A DNA stretch of 11,897 nt from JALHTG01 sp964528315 (GTDB lineage Archaea > Thermoproteota > Bathyarchaeia > 40CM-2-53-6 > JALHTG01), in assembly GCA_964528315.1 (NCBI GenBank), contig CAZGRO010000045.1:1-11897 (forward strand), in the 5' to 3' direction. Positions within the stretch are counted from its first letter, which is position 1. Each line of letters starts with the position of its first letter. Shown here piece by piece: positions 1 through 6,400 of the stretch. A model generated the notes under the pieces. It saw only the letters and a list, made by a program, of their open reading frames with translations. It was not told the DNA's origin and did not search any database. The position numbers were made by a program, and so were the translations under genes.

Positions 1-2
1 CG

Positions 3-359
3 TTCAACACAAACGACGGCCGATTCGACATTTCCACTTTTCCCAAGTTCAACTGCGTGGCTTTCGGATCACCAGATTACTTCAGCTACATCGCGGGCGG
101 GTTGAAGACCTTCATGGACGACCACTACATTCAAGCCACAGTAAAGAAGCTGGACGGCTACACAGGCAAGCCGTATGCGATATTCTACTCCCACGGCGGC
201 GGTGGAAAGGTGAGGTCTGTGATGGTGGAGCTGTTCAAGAGGGTGGGAAAACAGGTAGGCACACCGGTCGGGTCCTACGGAAAGCCAAGCCAGAAGATCC
301 TACAGGAATGCAGAGAGTTAGGAAGACAGCTGGCGAAAGCAATGGGATCGAAGACGTAG
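3..359 (+). CDS. Flavodoxin-family / NADPH-dependent FMN reductase-like protein, 5'-truncated by the window edge
   Basis: The reading frame is open from base 3 to the TAG at 357-359, giving about 118 visible residues. The GTG at 57 is not a convincing start, because it falls in the middle of the fold: the residues just after it, FGSPDYFSYIAGGLKTFMDD, match the flavodoxin segment in which a Gly-Ser-Pro-x-Tyr-Phe loop contacts FMN and is followed by 'GLKxFxD'. Further on, YAIFYSHGGGGKV resembles the next strand plus glycine-rich loop of flavodoxin-like proteins, and the remainder is a C-terminal helix. Family members are usually about 150 residues, so roughly the first 30, including the phosphate-binding loop, should lie outside the window. 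The expected role is a cytoplasmic FMN-binding electron carrier or quinone/flavin reductase; partner and substrate cannot be told from sequence. Family assignment is fairly sure, specific function is not. Confidence 0.8.
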   Translation, partial: FNTNDGRFDISTFPKFNCVAFGSPDYFSYIAGGLKTFMDDHYIQATVKKLDGYTGKPYAIFYSHGGGGKVRSVMVELFKRVGKQVGTPVGSYGKPSQKILQECRELGRQLAKAMGSKT

Positions 360-524
360 ATGGTACGCTTCTTTCTTGGTGCGCAGGCAAACCTATTCAC
401 CTATCTATGCGAACAAATCAACAGAAAGTCAATATCGAGCATTTTTCTCGCTCTCATAGGGGAATAGAGTTAAATCCGTTTACATCATAGCATCAGCCCG
501 CAGGCTCACCTGCCTGGGATACTT
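360..524. other. Intergenic region between the flavodoxin gene and the 129-aa gene
   Basis: This 165-bp stretch has no convincing gene. It contains a run of five T at 442-446 that could be a weak archaeal terminator for the flavodoxin gene. Near 470-486 there are AT-rich stretches, GAGTTAAATCC and CGTTTACATC, that could serve as a box A for the next gene. A small perfect inverted repeat, CAGGC at 501-505 and GCCTG at 512-516, sits just before the start codon at 525. None of these is strong on its own. Confidence 0.4.
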
Positions 525-914
525 ATGGAGATCGAGGCAGTCTGCGACTTGGAGTACTTCAGAAGGTTCATGATTCTGAGCACCTGCCAATCATTCATGC
601 CCATGGAACTCGCCGAAGATCATTCAGTATTCCCTGAAAGAGCCTCGCAAATAGGAACAATGTATGTTGAGGCTGAGGACAAGGAGACGGTGCAGGTGGA
701 AGGAGACATATCCTTCACAAGGGTCTCTAACGTATTGGGCGTGATCTACAACTCGAAGAGCGGGCGAACAAGACTGAAGTGGAGGTCGCTTAAGGGAGAC
801 TTCGGAAAGATCACAGGCGAGGCAAGCGCAAACAGCCTTGTCAATCTGTATACTGCAAGGGTTCTGAACAGGTCATATGCTGAGAAGCTGCAGATAGGGT
901 CAGTGAACCACTGA
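525..914 (+). CDS. Unrecognised 129-aa protein
   Basis: This is an ATG-to-TGA frame of 129 residues with mixed composition that reads like a genuine soluble alpha/beta protein. It has no signal peptide, membrane helix, cysteine cluster or low-complexity stretch. The N-terminal 35 residues are Met- and Cys-containing and helix-prone (MEIEAVCDLEYFRRFMILST). The middle alternates charged and hydrophobic residues (around 50-100), and the C-terminal third contains an Asn/Leu-rich helix ending in KLQIGSVNH. I do not recognise a family. Support for a real gene: no better frame competes in the region, the frame closes just before a T-rich terminator, and the strand opposite is empty. There is no strong Shine-Dalgarno site; the 10 bases before ATG (CTGGGATACT) have only a weak G-rich patch, so a leaderless or short-leader transcript is possible. 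It is convergent with serS. Confidence 0.6.
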   Translation: MEIEAVCDLEYFRRFMILSTCQSFMPMELAEDHSVFPERASQIGTMYVEAEDKETVQVEGDISFTRVSNVLGVIYNSKSGRTRLKWRSLKGDFGKITGEASANSLVNLYTARVLNRSYAEKLQIGSVNH

Positions 915-931
915 AAACCGGACAATGCCTT

Positions 932-945
932 CTCTTTTTTTCCTT
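932..945 (+). terminator. Oligo-T terminator after the 129-aa gene
   Basis: A run of seven T (935-941) inside a pyrimidine tract lies 18-30 bases beyond the stop of the 129-aa gene. Archaeal RNA polymerase terminates at such U-rich tracts without needing a hairpin, and none is visible here. On the opposite strand the tract is oligo-A, so it would not terminate serS, and I see no T tract for serS in the 70-bp gap. Confidence 0.5.
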
Positions 946-984
946 TGGCCCTAGCTAGTAGTGAAGTCGCTCATCTTGTGCCCT

Positions 985-2274
985 CTATTTTCTGGCCGTT
1001 GATATCTCGGTTGTTCCATTCATGTATGGGACCATGGCGTCCGGTATTCTTATGGATCCGTCTTCTCTCTGACAGTTTTCCAGTATGGCAACAACGGCAC
1101 GTTCTGTCGCAATGAGAGTGCTGTTGAGCGTGTGAACATACGCGGTCGGTTCGTTGGGTTTGTCTCGGTACTTGATGTTGGATCTCACAGCCTGATACGA
1201 GGTGCAATTGCTGCATGAGACCGCTTCCCTATACTTGTTCTGGCCAGGAAGCCAAACCTCCAAATCAAACTTCTTGGCCGCCACTGTACCAAGTTCTCCG
1301 CTGCAAACATTCACGATCCTATAGGGCAGTTTCAACGTTTGAAAGATTTCCTCCGCGTTCCGGATCATAAGCTCATGTTCAGCCCAGGACTGTTCTGGTT
1401 TGCTGAAGATGAACTGTTCCACTTTCTCAAATTGATGGACTCGGAATATTCCCTTCGTGTCTCTTCCGTGTGCGCCTGCCTCTTTTCTGAAGCAGGGGCT
1501 TACGCCGCAATATCGAAGAGGTAGATCCCCCCCATTGAGAATCTCATCTTTATGCATTCCTAGAAGTGCATGTTCAGAGGTGGCAATCAGATGAAGATCT
1601 TCGTTCTCCACCTTGTATATTACATCCTGAAAATCGGAAAGATCGACCGCTCCCTCCATAGCCTCCCTTCTCAGCAGATAAGGAGGTTGAATGAGCGTGA
1701 ACCTCTTCTCCTTCATTCTGTCCAGAGCGAAACTGATAATCGCCCAATTCAATCTGACAAGATCGTTTCTCAAGTAGTAGAATCTCGCGCCGGCCACCTT
1801 CGCAGCTCTCTCAATGTCAATCAGTTTCAGACCCTCGCCGAGGTCTATGTGGTCCTTGGGTTTGAAGGAGAAGACCGGTTTGTTTCCCCATGTCTTGACT
1901 TCCACATTGTCCTCCTCATTCTCCCCCTGGGGCACAGATTCATGCATCAAGTTTGGAAGTCGCATCAATAGAAAGTCTATCCTCTGTCTGTGCTCGGCAA
2001 TCTTCCTTTCCTGTTCCTCGATCATGTCAGGGATGGCCTCAGCTTCTCTGATCTTCATGCTCGCCTCCTGGCCGGACTTCTTCAGCCTCGCGATTTCCTC
2101 AGTGATCCTGTTTCGCTGCTCTCTCAGTGCGTTGACTTCGGTCAATATCCTGCGCCATTCGACATCAAGCCGTAGCAGCTCGTCAACCCATTCTATCTTC
2201 TCCAGATTTCCCCTTCTAGTGAGGTCATTTTTGACTGCTTGAGAATTCTCTCTAACAAATCTTATGTCCAGCAT
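985..2274 (-). CDS. serS: Seryl-tRNA synthetase (serine--tRNA ligase, class II)
   Basis: The enzyme charges tRNA(Ser) with serine in the cytoplasm. The 429-residue product shows the full bacterial/eukaryal-type SerRS plan. The N-terminal tRNA-binding arm is a long antiparallel coiled coil (about residues 30-105, rich in Glu/Arg heptads). Motif 1 lies around 162-198 (GARFYYLRNDL...IQPPYLL). The ATP/serine loop TSEHALLG is at 232-239. Motif 2 (CFRKEAG at 261-267, then FRVHQFEKVEQF at 277-288) and the CSNCTSYQAVRSNI stretch (354-367) are present. Motif 3 is LNSTLIATERAVVAILEN (383-400). It is not the rare methanogen-type SerRS. The frame also extends to an ATG at 2310, but the ATG at 2274 is preferred: it gives the canonical beginning MLDIRFVREN, it is preceded by the purine-rich AGGGAAGGAAAG, and the box A at 2315-2322 predicts transcription starting downstream of 2310. 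Length and motifs are complete. Confidence 0.96.
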   Translation of the reverse strand: MLDIRFVRENSQAVKNDLTRRGNLEKIEWVDELLRLDVEWRRILTEVNALREQRNRITEEIARLKKSGQEASMKIREAEAIPDMIEEQERKIAEHRQRIDFLLMRLPNLMHESVPQGENEEDNVEVKTWGNKPVFSFKPKDHIDLGEGLKLIDIERAAKVAGARFYYLRNDLVRLNWAIISFALDRMKEKRFTLIQPPYLLRREAMEGAVDLSDFQDVIYKVENEDLHLIATSEHALLGMHKDEILNGGDLPLRYCGVSPCFRKEAGAHGRDTKGIFRVHQFEKVEQFIFSKPEQSWAEHELMIRNAEEIFQTLKLPYRIVNVCSGELGTVAAKKFDLEVWLPGQNKYREAVSCSNCTSYQAVRSNIKYRDKPNEPTAYVHTLNSTLIATERAVVAILENCQREDGSIRIPDAMVPYMNGTTEISTARK

Positions 2275-2288
2275 CGCTTTCCTTCCCT
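2275..2288 (-). promoter_or_regulatory. Shine-Dalgarno region deciding the serS start
   Basis: Read on the minus strand, the bases before the ATG at 2274 are AGGGAAGGAAAGCG. This purine-rich block is at normal distance from that ATG. The upstream in-frame ATG at 2310 instead follows TTTCTATAGCGA, which has no such block. Confidence 0.55.
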
Positions 2289-2314
2289 GCCCACAGTTGA
2301 GGCCCAGCATTCGC

Positions 2315-2322
2315 TATAGAAA
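2315..2322 (-). promoter_or_regulatory. Candidate box A (TATA) promoter of serS
   Basis: On the minus strand the sequence reads TTTCTATA, close to the archaeal box A consensus. A transcription start about 26 nt downstream would fall near 2292, giving an approximately 18-nt leader that contains the purine-rich ribosome site and excludes the upstream ATG at 2310. No clear purine BRE precedes it, so it remains a prediction. Confidence 0.45.
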
Positions 2323-2449
2323 GAGTCAAGGCATGAGTTAATGTGATTGGCGGGCCATCAACTCACCTTTGCAGTCTAGCAAGACGGGCCGAGGGATCTA
2401 ATGAACTTAACTGAGCCCTGAACCGCCGCTCTTTGCTCTCCGATGATTG

Positions 2450-2457
2450 TTTAAGAG
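2450..2457 (+). promoter_or_regulatory. Candidate box A promoter of the cysteine desulfurase gene
   Basis: TTTAAGAG, within ATTGTTTAAGAGTATG, resembles a TATA/box A element. A start about 26 nt downstream falls near 2480, just ahead of an ATG (2482) and a GTG (2487), leaving an 80-nt leader before the preferred start at 2559. The remainder of the gap between serS and this gene (about 2323-2449) has no recognisable RNA gene or repeat. It holds only a tiny hairpin, GTCT-AGCA-AGAC, near 2373-2384. Confidence 0.4.
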
Positions 2458-2481
2458 TATGAGGAATAATCGTCTAGGCGG

Positions 2482-2550
2482 ATGCAGTGGGACGAGAGGG
2501 CTTCGGCGATATACCTTCCCGGTCCTCCGAATCCTCGCATGTGCCATTGA
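2482..2550 (+). CDS. Possible 22-codon leader ORF upstream of the cysteine desulfurase
   Basis: An ATG at 2482 opens 22 codons ending at TGA 2548-2550, starting with MQWDERASAIY and ending in RMCH. It begins almost exactly where transcription from the box A at 2450-2457 would start, so it could be read from a leaderless message. Its stop touches the GAGGAA ribosome-site candidate (2549-2554) of the next gene. It overlaps, in another frame, the optional N-terminal extension of the desulfurase, so the two interpretations compete. Nothing beyond position supports translation. Confidence 0.2.
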   Translation: MQWDERASAIYLPGPPNPRMCH

Positions 2551-2558
2551 GGAATAGA

Positions 2559-3767
2559 ATGTTGCTTGATGTGGATAGGATTCGCGAAGACTATCCTATT
2601 CTGAAGACTGGGATCATCTATATGGACAGCGCCGCGAGCAGCCTCACACCTGAACCGGTCCTCGACAAGATGCTAGAGTTTTACCACAAATATCGAGCTA
2701 ACATCGATCGCGGCATTCATCAGCTCTCGCAGAAAGCCAGCGAGGAGTACTCCCTTGCTCACAGCAAGGTTGCTCGATTCCTCAACGCACGTGACGAGGA
2801 AGAAATAGTCTTAACTAGAAACACGACTGAAGGGCTGAACACAGTTGCGAACGGCTTGAAATGGAGAAAAGAAGACAAAATCGTCACCACGATGATGGAT
2901 CATCACTCGAACTTCATAATCTGGCAGAGAGCCCAACAGCGGCATGGCGTGAGAGTGGAGGTGGTAAGTCCCGACCAGCAGGGGATTTTCAACTTGGCAG
3001 ACTTTGAGAAGGCGATTGACAACTCCACAAGACTGGTGGCATTTCCTCACGTGTCAAACGCTGTCGGATCAATCGTTCCAGTTGGCGACATAGTGAAACT
3101 GGCGCAGGAAAAAGGAGCGCTCACGGTCATAGATGCGGCCCAATCAGTTCCCCATCTGAAAGTGGACGTTCGGAAGATAGGCTGCGACTTTCTGGCCTTT
3201 TCAGGACACAAAATGTGCGGACCCACCGGATCCGGAGCTCTATACATCAAAAGAGAGCTGGTAGACCAGGTTGAGCCCACATTCATAGGCGGCGGGACCA
3301 TCCAAGATGTTTCAGCCAATCAGTACCAACTTACTGGAGGATGGAGGAGATTTGAGGCGGGTACACCTGCAATTGCTGAAGGAATAGGGCTCGGTCGCGC
3401 GGTCGACTACCTGACGCAAATCGGTATGGAAAATGTGAGAGCTCACGAGCTGGAGCTAGGGAAGAGGCTGTATACAGGGTTGAAGGAAATCGGGAAGGTG
3501 AAGGTCTATGGGCCAGAGAAGATTGAGGACAGAGTTGCATTGACGTCATTCAATGTAGGCGAACTGAATCCGCATGATGTGGCTCTTGCTCTTGACGTTT
3601 CCAAGAAAATCATGATAAGATCGGGGCATCACTGTGCTCTTCCCACAATGAAGGAGATAGTTCATGCGAACGGAACAGCTCGAGCCTCCCTGTACATCTA
3701 CAACACCGCAGACGAGCTTGAAGTATTCCTTTCCACGGTCCGGGAAATAGCCGAAAGTCTAGCCTAG
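2559..3767 (+). CDS. sufS: Group II cysteine desulfurase (SufS/CsdA-like, PLP-dependent)
   Basis: The enzyme removes sulfur from L-cysteine as an enzyme persulfide for Fe-S cluster or other sulfur-cofactor synthesis, releasing alanine. The 402-residue product is a complete fold-type I aminotransferase-like protein. It has YMDSAASSLTP near the N-terminus (21-31), NTTEGLN (88-94), MDHHSNFIIWQ (113-123, the His that stacks on PLP), IDAAQSVPH (191-199), the PLP lysine in FSGHKMCGPTGSG (Lys218), and the catalytic cysteine in RSGHHCALP (Cys359, the group II signature R-x-G-x-H-C-A). The frame continues upstream to a GTG at 2487, adding 24 residues unlike the family. The ATG at 2559 is preferred because it gives the typical MLLDVDRIREDYPIL start and follows GAGGAA. 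No sufB, sufC, sufD or sufU is adjacent, so the scaffold partner is unknown. It is convergent with the next gene, 22 bp apart, with no terminator visible. SufS versus the related CsdA cannot be told apart by sequence alone. Confidence 0.92.
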   Translation: MLLDVDRIREDYPILKTGIIYMDSAASSLTPEPVLDKMLEFYHKYRANIDRGIHQLSQKASEEYSLAHSKVARFLNARDEEEIVLTRNTTEGLNTVANGLKWRKEDKIVTTMMDHHSNFIIWQRAQQRHGVRVEVVSPDQQGIFNLADFEKAIDNSTRLVAFPHVSNAVGSIVPVGDIVKLAQEKGALTVIDAAQSVPHLKVDVRKIGCDFLAFSGHKMCGPTGSGALYIKRELVDQVEPTFIGGGTIQDVSANQYQLTGGWRRFEAGTPAIAEGIGLGRAVDYLTQIGMENVRAHELELGKRLYTGLKEIGKVKVYGPEKIEDRVALTSFNVGELNPHDVALALDVSKKIMIRSGHHCALPTMKEIVHANGTARASLYIYNTADELEVFLSTVREIAESLA

Positions 3768-3789
3768 CTCCAGCGCCATGGGCAGCACG

Positions 3790-4917
3790 CTACTGTCGGT
3801 ACTTCTTGCAATTAGTGCAGTAGTGCCGTCTGACTCTTTCAACATAGAGCATCTGCTTCCCGCACTCAGGACAAACGGGCGCCTTTGGTTCTGCAACAAC
3901 TTTTGTGGCAAGCTTCTTGGAACGCCTTCTTATGGCCATAGCCGCTGCGAGCACAACTGTCACTGCAATGGCGGCTACCGCAACCAACATGTAAAGCTGA
4001 GATTGATCCGCCGTCCACAAAGCCTTCACCATCTTGGGGCGATCCATCAGTGCATTGCCAATCACTGAGTTCCCTGTCCAATCGCCAGCCCACTGCGTGA
4101 ATACGTATTGTGTGCCCCACTCTCCACTCGCGGATGTCAACACTGAAAATGTTGCCATGGAGCCTGCCTTGTACCATCCTTCTCCTTTTGGCGAGCCATA
4201 ATCAGATGCGACCTTCAGATAGTACTCGGTTTCGTAGAAGAAAAGGTGGGCCATCTCGTCTTGTGCTGAAATGGAGTTGCTTGAGCATCGATATCTGATT
4301 CCCTCTCCCCCCTGAACGAATTCATCGACCATCAACGTATGTGCACTTCCAATCTTGAAGGAGAGATCCTTCGTTTCTCCGCCTTCAATGATTCCGACCT
4401 TAGTCCCATCAACATGTATGCTCGTGAAGAACTTCCTGTCGAAACCTGTAACCTTGACTTGGACTGAATAAGAGGTCGGCGGTGTTTCCAACATGAACGA
4501 TGTCTGGAAGAGTCTTTCTGTTCTCACTAGAACTTCCACGGTCCACTTCCCCTGTTTTTGGGCGACCGCGGTATTTCTGATGCTGATGATGTCCCAGAAC
4601 CGGTAGCTGCCACTGCGAGGAATCTGCTCGACCACGGTATGTTCCCTGTAGGCTGCTCCCTCTGGCTGCAGCCATTTCCAGGTCAATGTCAACGGTCCAA
4701 AACCATCCACCTCTATCTCAAACCAGCACACCGCCTTTTCATCAGATACGAGAAATCGGGTTGTATTCATGCTGGGCCTTCCAGAGGATTCATCAATACT
4801 CTTGGCCATTGTGTAGCTCCTGATTCGCCAGGTTTGGCCGCTCACAGAGATGGTTGCCCACACCACGAATATCGCCAGCATCAACCCAGATGAGACATAC
4901 AGGTGCCTGCGCATCAC
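3790..4917 (-). CDS. Membrane-anchored surface protein with InlB-B-repeat-like domain and C-terminal zinc ribbon
   Basis: The 375-residue product starts with a short basic stretch and a hydrophobic signal segment (about 8-27, ending near VSGQ). A beta-rich region with several Trp residues follows (about 30-143), then a second beta region (148-225). A module at about 232-301 reads YYLKVASDYGSPKGEGWYKAG...YVFTQWAGDWTG...DRPKMVKALW, the pattern of divergent InlB B-repeat-like domains found in archaeal and bacterial surface proteins. One strong helix (about 306-329) is followed by basic RRRSKK, which predicts the C-terminus is inside. The tail is a treble-clef or ribbon-like Cys4 unit: C349-x2-C352-x14-C367-x2-C370. 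Function is unknown; a surface or cell-contact protein is an inference. The start is GTG at 4917 or the adjacent ATG at 4914. TAGGAAAG about 10 nt upstream is a possible ribosome site. It is divergent from the M20 peptidase gene. Confidence 0.82.
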   Translation of the reverse strand: MMRRHLYVSSGLMLAIFVVWATISVSGQTWRIRSYTMAKSIDESSGRPSMNTTRFLVSDEKAVCWFEIEVDGFGPLTLTWKWLQPEGAAYREHTVVEQIPRSGSYRFWDIISIRNTAVAQKQGKWTVEVLVRTERLFQTSFMLETPPTSYSVQVKVTGFDRKFFTSIHVDGTKVGIIEGGETKDLSFKIGSAHTLMVDEFVQGGEGIRYRCSSNSISAQDEMAHLFFYETEYYLKVASDYGSPKGEGWYKAGSMATFSVLTSASGEWGTQYVFTQWAGDWTGNSVIGNALMDRPKMVKALWTADQSQLYMLVAVAAIAVTVVLAAAMAIRRRSKKLATKVVAEPKAPVCPECGKQMLYVERVRRHYCTNCKKYRQ

Positions 4918-4959
4918 TGTCAGCTTTCCTACCGTGCAAACATACCGAACTCCAAGATC

Positions 4960-4969
4960 TGCTTAAGCA
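4960..4969. promoter_or_regulatory. 10-bp palindromic box-A-like element between divergent genes
   Basis: TGCTTAAGCA is a perfect 10-bp palindrome. Its centre lies about 30 nt before the ATG at 4995 (+) and about 47 nt before the GTG at 4917 (-). At the usual 26-nt spacing, rightward transcription would begin near 4991, giving a nearly leaderless message. Leftward transcription would begin near 4938, giving a leader of about 20 nt containing GGTAGGAAAG. One symmetric element could therefore serve both genes. A role as an operator is the alternative. Confidence 0.4.
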
Positions 4970-4994
4970 TATCGAAGAGCTGCCAATCTGACGA

Positions 4995-6341
4995 ATGATC
5001 CTACAACTGTCGCTCGCTAAGACAAAAGTAGTACCTCGCCCTTCCTATCTGCATGTGGTAGATGTGGATTCAGAAGCTCAGGGAATTGATCAGAACGATC
5101 TGAAGGATCTCGTCGATCTCGCTCAGAAGATGGTTTCGATAAGGACTGAGTCACCAGCCGGTACACAATACAAGGAATTCATCGATTACACTGAGTCATG
5201 GGCGAAGTCTCATCTGCCGCACTACAATGTTCAGATCATCGAAGTCCCAGAGGAAAAGTATTCGCAACTTCAGGAGTTGGCATCACAGTTTCAGGGCCCA
5301 CGTCTCAATCTTCTGCTGACCGCCCGCAAAAGAAGCGGACGGGTAATTCACGTCAACGGCCACTTTGATGTAGTAATGGCAGGAGCGACAGAGCTCTGGA
5401 CTGTTACAAAACCGTTCGAACCCTTAGTGAAAGAAGGCAGGCTATATGGGAGAGGATCTTCAGACATGAAGGGATCAATAGCCTGCCTGTTCAAGGCTCT
5501 TGAAATCGCCGGGAAAAGCGGCCTTCAGTCAAGGTATACGATTGACGCAAGCCTCACATGCGATGAGGAGTATGGCGAGTACACAGGTTTGCGATATCTG
5601 GTCGATGCCACCCGCGAAGGGAAGAAGTACGTGGAAGGAGATCTGCTGCTTTCACTTGACGGAGGCATAGATACGATCGGGATTGGATCTGCAGGTTTCA
5701 TCTCTTACAAGATCACAACTAAAGGCAAGACAGTTCACTCATCAGTCCCTCACATGGGAGTAAACGCAATTCTTGCAATGCTCCCAGTTCTTGAGGCGAT
5801 CAAGGAGCTTGGCCTGAAAATAGAATCGAAATGGTCGAGCTACCCCGCTCCGCTCAAATCCGGGATCGCTCGGGTAAAACCGTGCTTGAACGTCACTTTG
5901 ATCAATGGTGGACACGCGCAAAACGCCATCCCAGAGACCTGTACGATAGAAGGCGATAGACGAGTGATCCCGGACGAGAACTTCGATGAAGCCCTGCTAG
6001 AGCTGACGAATGCAATAATCGACGTGAAGCTTCGCAGCAATTTGGACCTAGAATTCAAAGTGAGACCGGGAGCCTCAAGGCCATTCGCTACGTCGCCTGA
6101 AAACGAATACCTCAAGCTCTACCGGGCCGCGGCAGAGGAGATCCTGAAAAGGGAGTTGCCGATAGCGGCTGGTTTTGGGTCAACAGATGTCTCAAGGGTC
6201 AAAACCGATCTGGGCATAGACGCTATCTCTCATGGCGCAGCAGACGAGCTAAGCCGAGCTCACGGCTATGATGAAAGCGTTTCCGTGCAGAGTCTCAGAA
6301 ATCTGACAGAGGTCATGCTGCGCTTCTTTACGGGCAACTGA
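4995..6341 (+). CDS. M20-family metallohydrolase (ArgE/DapE/CPG2-type deacylase or peptidase)
   Basis: This is a cytoplasmic di-zinc hydrolase that cleaves an N-acyl or peptide bond. All family landmarks are present in the 448 residues: NGHFDVV with ligand His123 and Asp125; W135...PFEPLVKEGRLYGRGSSDMKG with bridging Asp157; CDEEYGEYTG with general-base Glu191 and ligand Glu192; SLDGG with Asp222; the dimerisation (lid) domain, about 232-355, with VHSSVPHMG; GFGSTDVSRVK (393-403); and the last ligand His423 in AHGYDES. The first 33 or so residues precede the usual family beginning (DLVDLAQKMVSIRTESP). The ATG at 4995 is kept because the promoter palindrome at 4960-4969 places transcription right before it. 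The substrate is undetermined: acetylornithine, succinyl-diaminopimelate, a LysW-type carrier or dipeptides are all possible, and no arginine or lysine pathway gene is adjacent. It has no signal peptide, so it acts inside the cell. Confidence 0.88.
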   Translation: MILQLSLAKTKVVPRPSYLHVVDVDSEAQGIDQNDLKDLVDLAQKMVSIRTESPAGTQYKEFIDYTESWAKSHLPHYNVQIIEVPEEKYSQLQELASQFQGPRLNLLLTARKRSGRVIHVNGHFDVVMAGATELWTVTKPFEPLVKEGRLYGRGSSDMKGSIACLFKALEIAGKSGLQSRYTIDASLTCDEEYGEYTGLRYLVDATREGKKYVEGDLLLSLDGGIDTIGIGSAGFISYKITTKGKTVHSSVPHMGVNAILAMLPVLEAIKELGLKIESKWSSYPAPLKSGIARVKPCLNVTLINGGHAQNAIPETCTIEGDRRVIPDENFDEALLELTNAIIDVKLRSNLDLEFKVRPGASRPFATSPENEYLKLYRAAAEEILKRELPIAAGFGSTDVSRVKTDLGIDAISHGAADELSRAHGYDESVSVQSLRNLTEVMLRFFTGN

Positions 6342-6400
6342 CAGAGGCCTTCAGCGAAAAGGCATAAGAACACCTTGAATACATGTTTATGTGATTAGCC
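6342..6400 (+). promoter_or_regulatory. Short spacer with candidate promoter of the 542-aa surface protein
   Basis: The 59-bp spacer contains a small hairpin (GCCTT at 6347-6351, AAGGC at 6359-6363) with no T run after it, so it is not a convincing terminator. The AT-rich GCATAAGA at 6362-6369 could act as box A, placing the transcription start near 6391, nearly leaderless for the ATG at 6401. No Shine-Dalgarno block precedes that ATG. Confidence 0.3.

Noticed and set aside
308..490. 60-residue plus-strand frame overlapping the end of the flavodoxin gene
   Set aside because: It starts inside a confident gene and has no family features, and its composition looks like translated spacer.
501..516. 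CAGGC/GCCTG inverted repeat before the 129-aa gene as an operator or riboswitch
   Set aside because: A 5-bp stem with a 6-base loop is too short and too common to claim a function.
951..958. CTAGCTAG palindrome between the 129-aa gene and serS
   Set aside because: It is short, has no second copy in a meaningful position, and lies between convergent gene ends where an operator is unlikely.
1814..2242. 142-residue frame antisense to the N-terminal half of serS
   Set aside because: Ser-rich, stop-poor complement of the coiled-coil coding region, with no independent start signal. SerRS is certain on the other strand.
2323..2449. Possible C/D-box or other small RNA between serS and the desulfurase gene
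   Set aside because: GTGATTG and CTGA stretches occur, but there is no proper RTGATGA box with matching C'/D' boxes, and no tRNA T-loop. The hairpins are only 4 bp.
4558..4893. 111-residue frame antisense to the 375-aa surface protein
   Set aside because: Lies fully within a well-supported gene with signal peptide, helix and zinc ribbon, and shows no recognisable domain.
6347..6363. Hairpin after the M20 hydrolase gene as a terminator
   Set aside because: 5-bp stem with no T run following; it does not fit either archaeal or bacterial intrinsic termination well.
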